Shown here in pieces: positions 5,877 through 6,066 of a stretch of 6,066 bases of DNA (the stretch's first letter is position 1; each line of letters starts with the position of its first letter). The notes below the pieces were generated by a model that saw only the letters and a program-made list of their open reading frames with translations, was not told where the DNA came from and made no database searches. The DNA is from Dehalococcoidia bacterium (GTDB taxonomy: Bacteria; Chloroflexota; Dehalococcoidia; Dehalococcoidales; CSSed11-197), in NCBI GenBank assembly GCA_003552785.1, contig PUOQ01000061.1, positions 1 through 6,066 of the forward strand. Reading direction: 5' to 3'. The position numbers and the translations under genes were made by a program.

Positions 5877-6066
5877 AATAGCTAACAGCTTGCCTCCAGC
5901 TTTGATATTTTTTGCCGGCGCTTTGCTCCTGCCGTTCCTGCCATCGAAAGCGCGTTCCATCACCTTTATCGCAGTTTCGGTATTGAGCTTTTTGTGGATA
6001 CTTCTTCTTGAAGAAGGATCTGCGACCGGCCTTTCGTTTTTGAACCTGGAGCTGATACCTTTCAGG
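5863..6066 (+). CDS. Third large antiporter subunit, N-terminal part (cut by window edge)
   Basis: An open frame of 68 codons begins at ATG 5863 and runs off the right edge without a stop. GAGGA at 5853-5857, five bases upstream, is a good ribosome site, and the gene overlaps the small-protein gene by 14 bases. The product starts MTPVEIANSLPPALIFFAGA, with two hydrophobic segments at about 11-26 and 33-49, then LSFLNLELIPFR at 57-68. That is the usual opening of NuoL/M/N and MrpA/D-type subunits: two helices, then a beta-hairpin-like loop leading to a Leu-x-Pro-Phe-Arg segment before the channel domain. The diagnostic Glu and Lys residues lie beyond the edge, so the family call rests on this N-terminal pattern and on context. 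An unrelated membrane protein is possible but unlikely. Confidence 0.7.
   Translation, partial: MTPVEIANSLPPALIFFAGALLLPFLPSKARSITFIAVSVLSFLWILLLEEGSATGLSFLNLELIPFR

Noticed and set aside
1..6066. tRNA, CRISPR, insertion sequence or phage signals
   Set aside because: No cloverleaf-like segment, regularly spaced repeats, transposase-like frame or terminal repeats were seen. Gene packing leaves no room for them after position 103.

Overview
The window is almost entirely one tightly packed, plus-strand operon for a multisubunit Mrp/Mnh-type cation/proton antiporter, the membrane module also found in the Mbh, Mbs and Mbx complexes. Eleven coding regions are supported from position 104 to the right edge. 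The largest gap between consecutive genes is 10 bases, and most junctions overlap or touch. No RNA gene, mobile element or CRISPR array was seen. Apart from the 103-base leader there is no non-coding stretch worth describing.

Layout: bases 1-103 are a leader with an 11-bp inverted repeat, a second hairpin that competes with it, and a possible 5-codon mini-ORF. Then come mrpE (104-718), mrpF (715-990), mrpG (991-1371), two short genes that together match the C-terminal part of classical MrpA (MbhD/DUF4040-like 1374-1619; MbhE-like 1616-1894), mrpB (best start GTG at 1887, to 2321), mrpC (2326-2691), mrpD (2688-4163), a second large antiporter subunit (4174-5661), a 71-residue two-helix membrane protein (5661-5876), and the first 68 codons of what looks like a third large antiporter subunit (5863-6066, cut by the window edge).

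How the parts fit: the large D-type subunits carry the proton-channel residues (helix-5 Glu, helix-7 Lys, helix-12 Lys). The MrpC, MbhD-like and MbhE-like proteins correspond to the NuoK/NuoJ-like core. MrpB, E, F and G are the subunits linked to sodium transport in this family. The order E-F-G-MbhD-MbhE-B-C-D matches mbhA to mbhH of archaeal membrane-bound hydrogenases. It differs from the Bacillus order A-B-C-D-E-F-G, where the MbhD and MbhE domains are fused to the end of the large MrpA protein. After mbhH-like mrpD, further antiporter subunits follow instead of hydrogenase genes within this window.

Organism: the moderate base composition, frequent ATA and AGG codons, TTG and GTG starts and strong GGAGG-type ribosome sites fit an anaerobic bacterium such as a Clostridia/Peptococcaceae-type Firmicute. 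A deltaproteobacterium-like or other anaerobic lineage is possible. This is an impression from style, not a taxonomic identification. The points most worth a second look are the three-antiporter layout with a split MrpA, the small protein between two antiporter genes, a Lys-to-Glu change expected in helix 8 of the first MrpD, and the structured leader.
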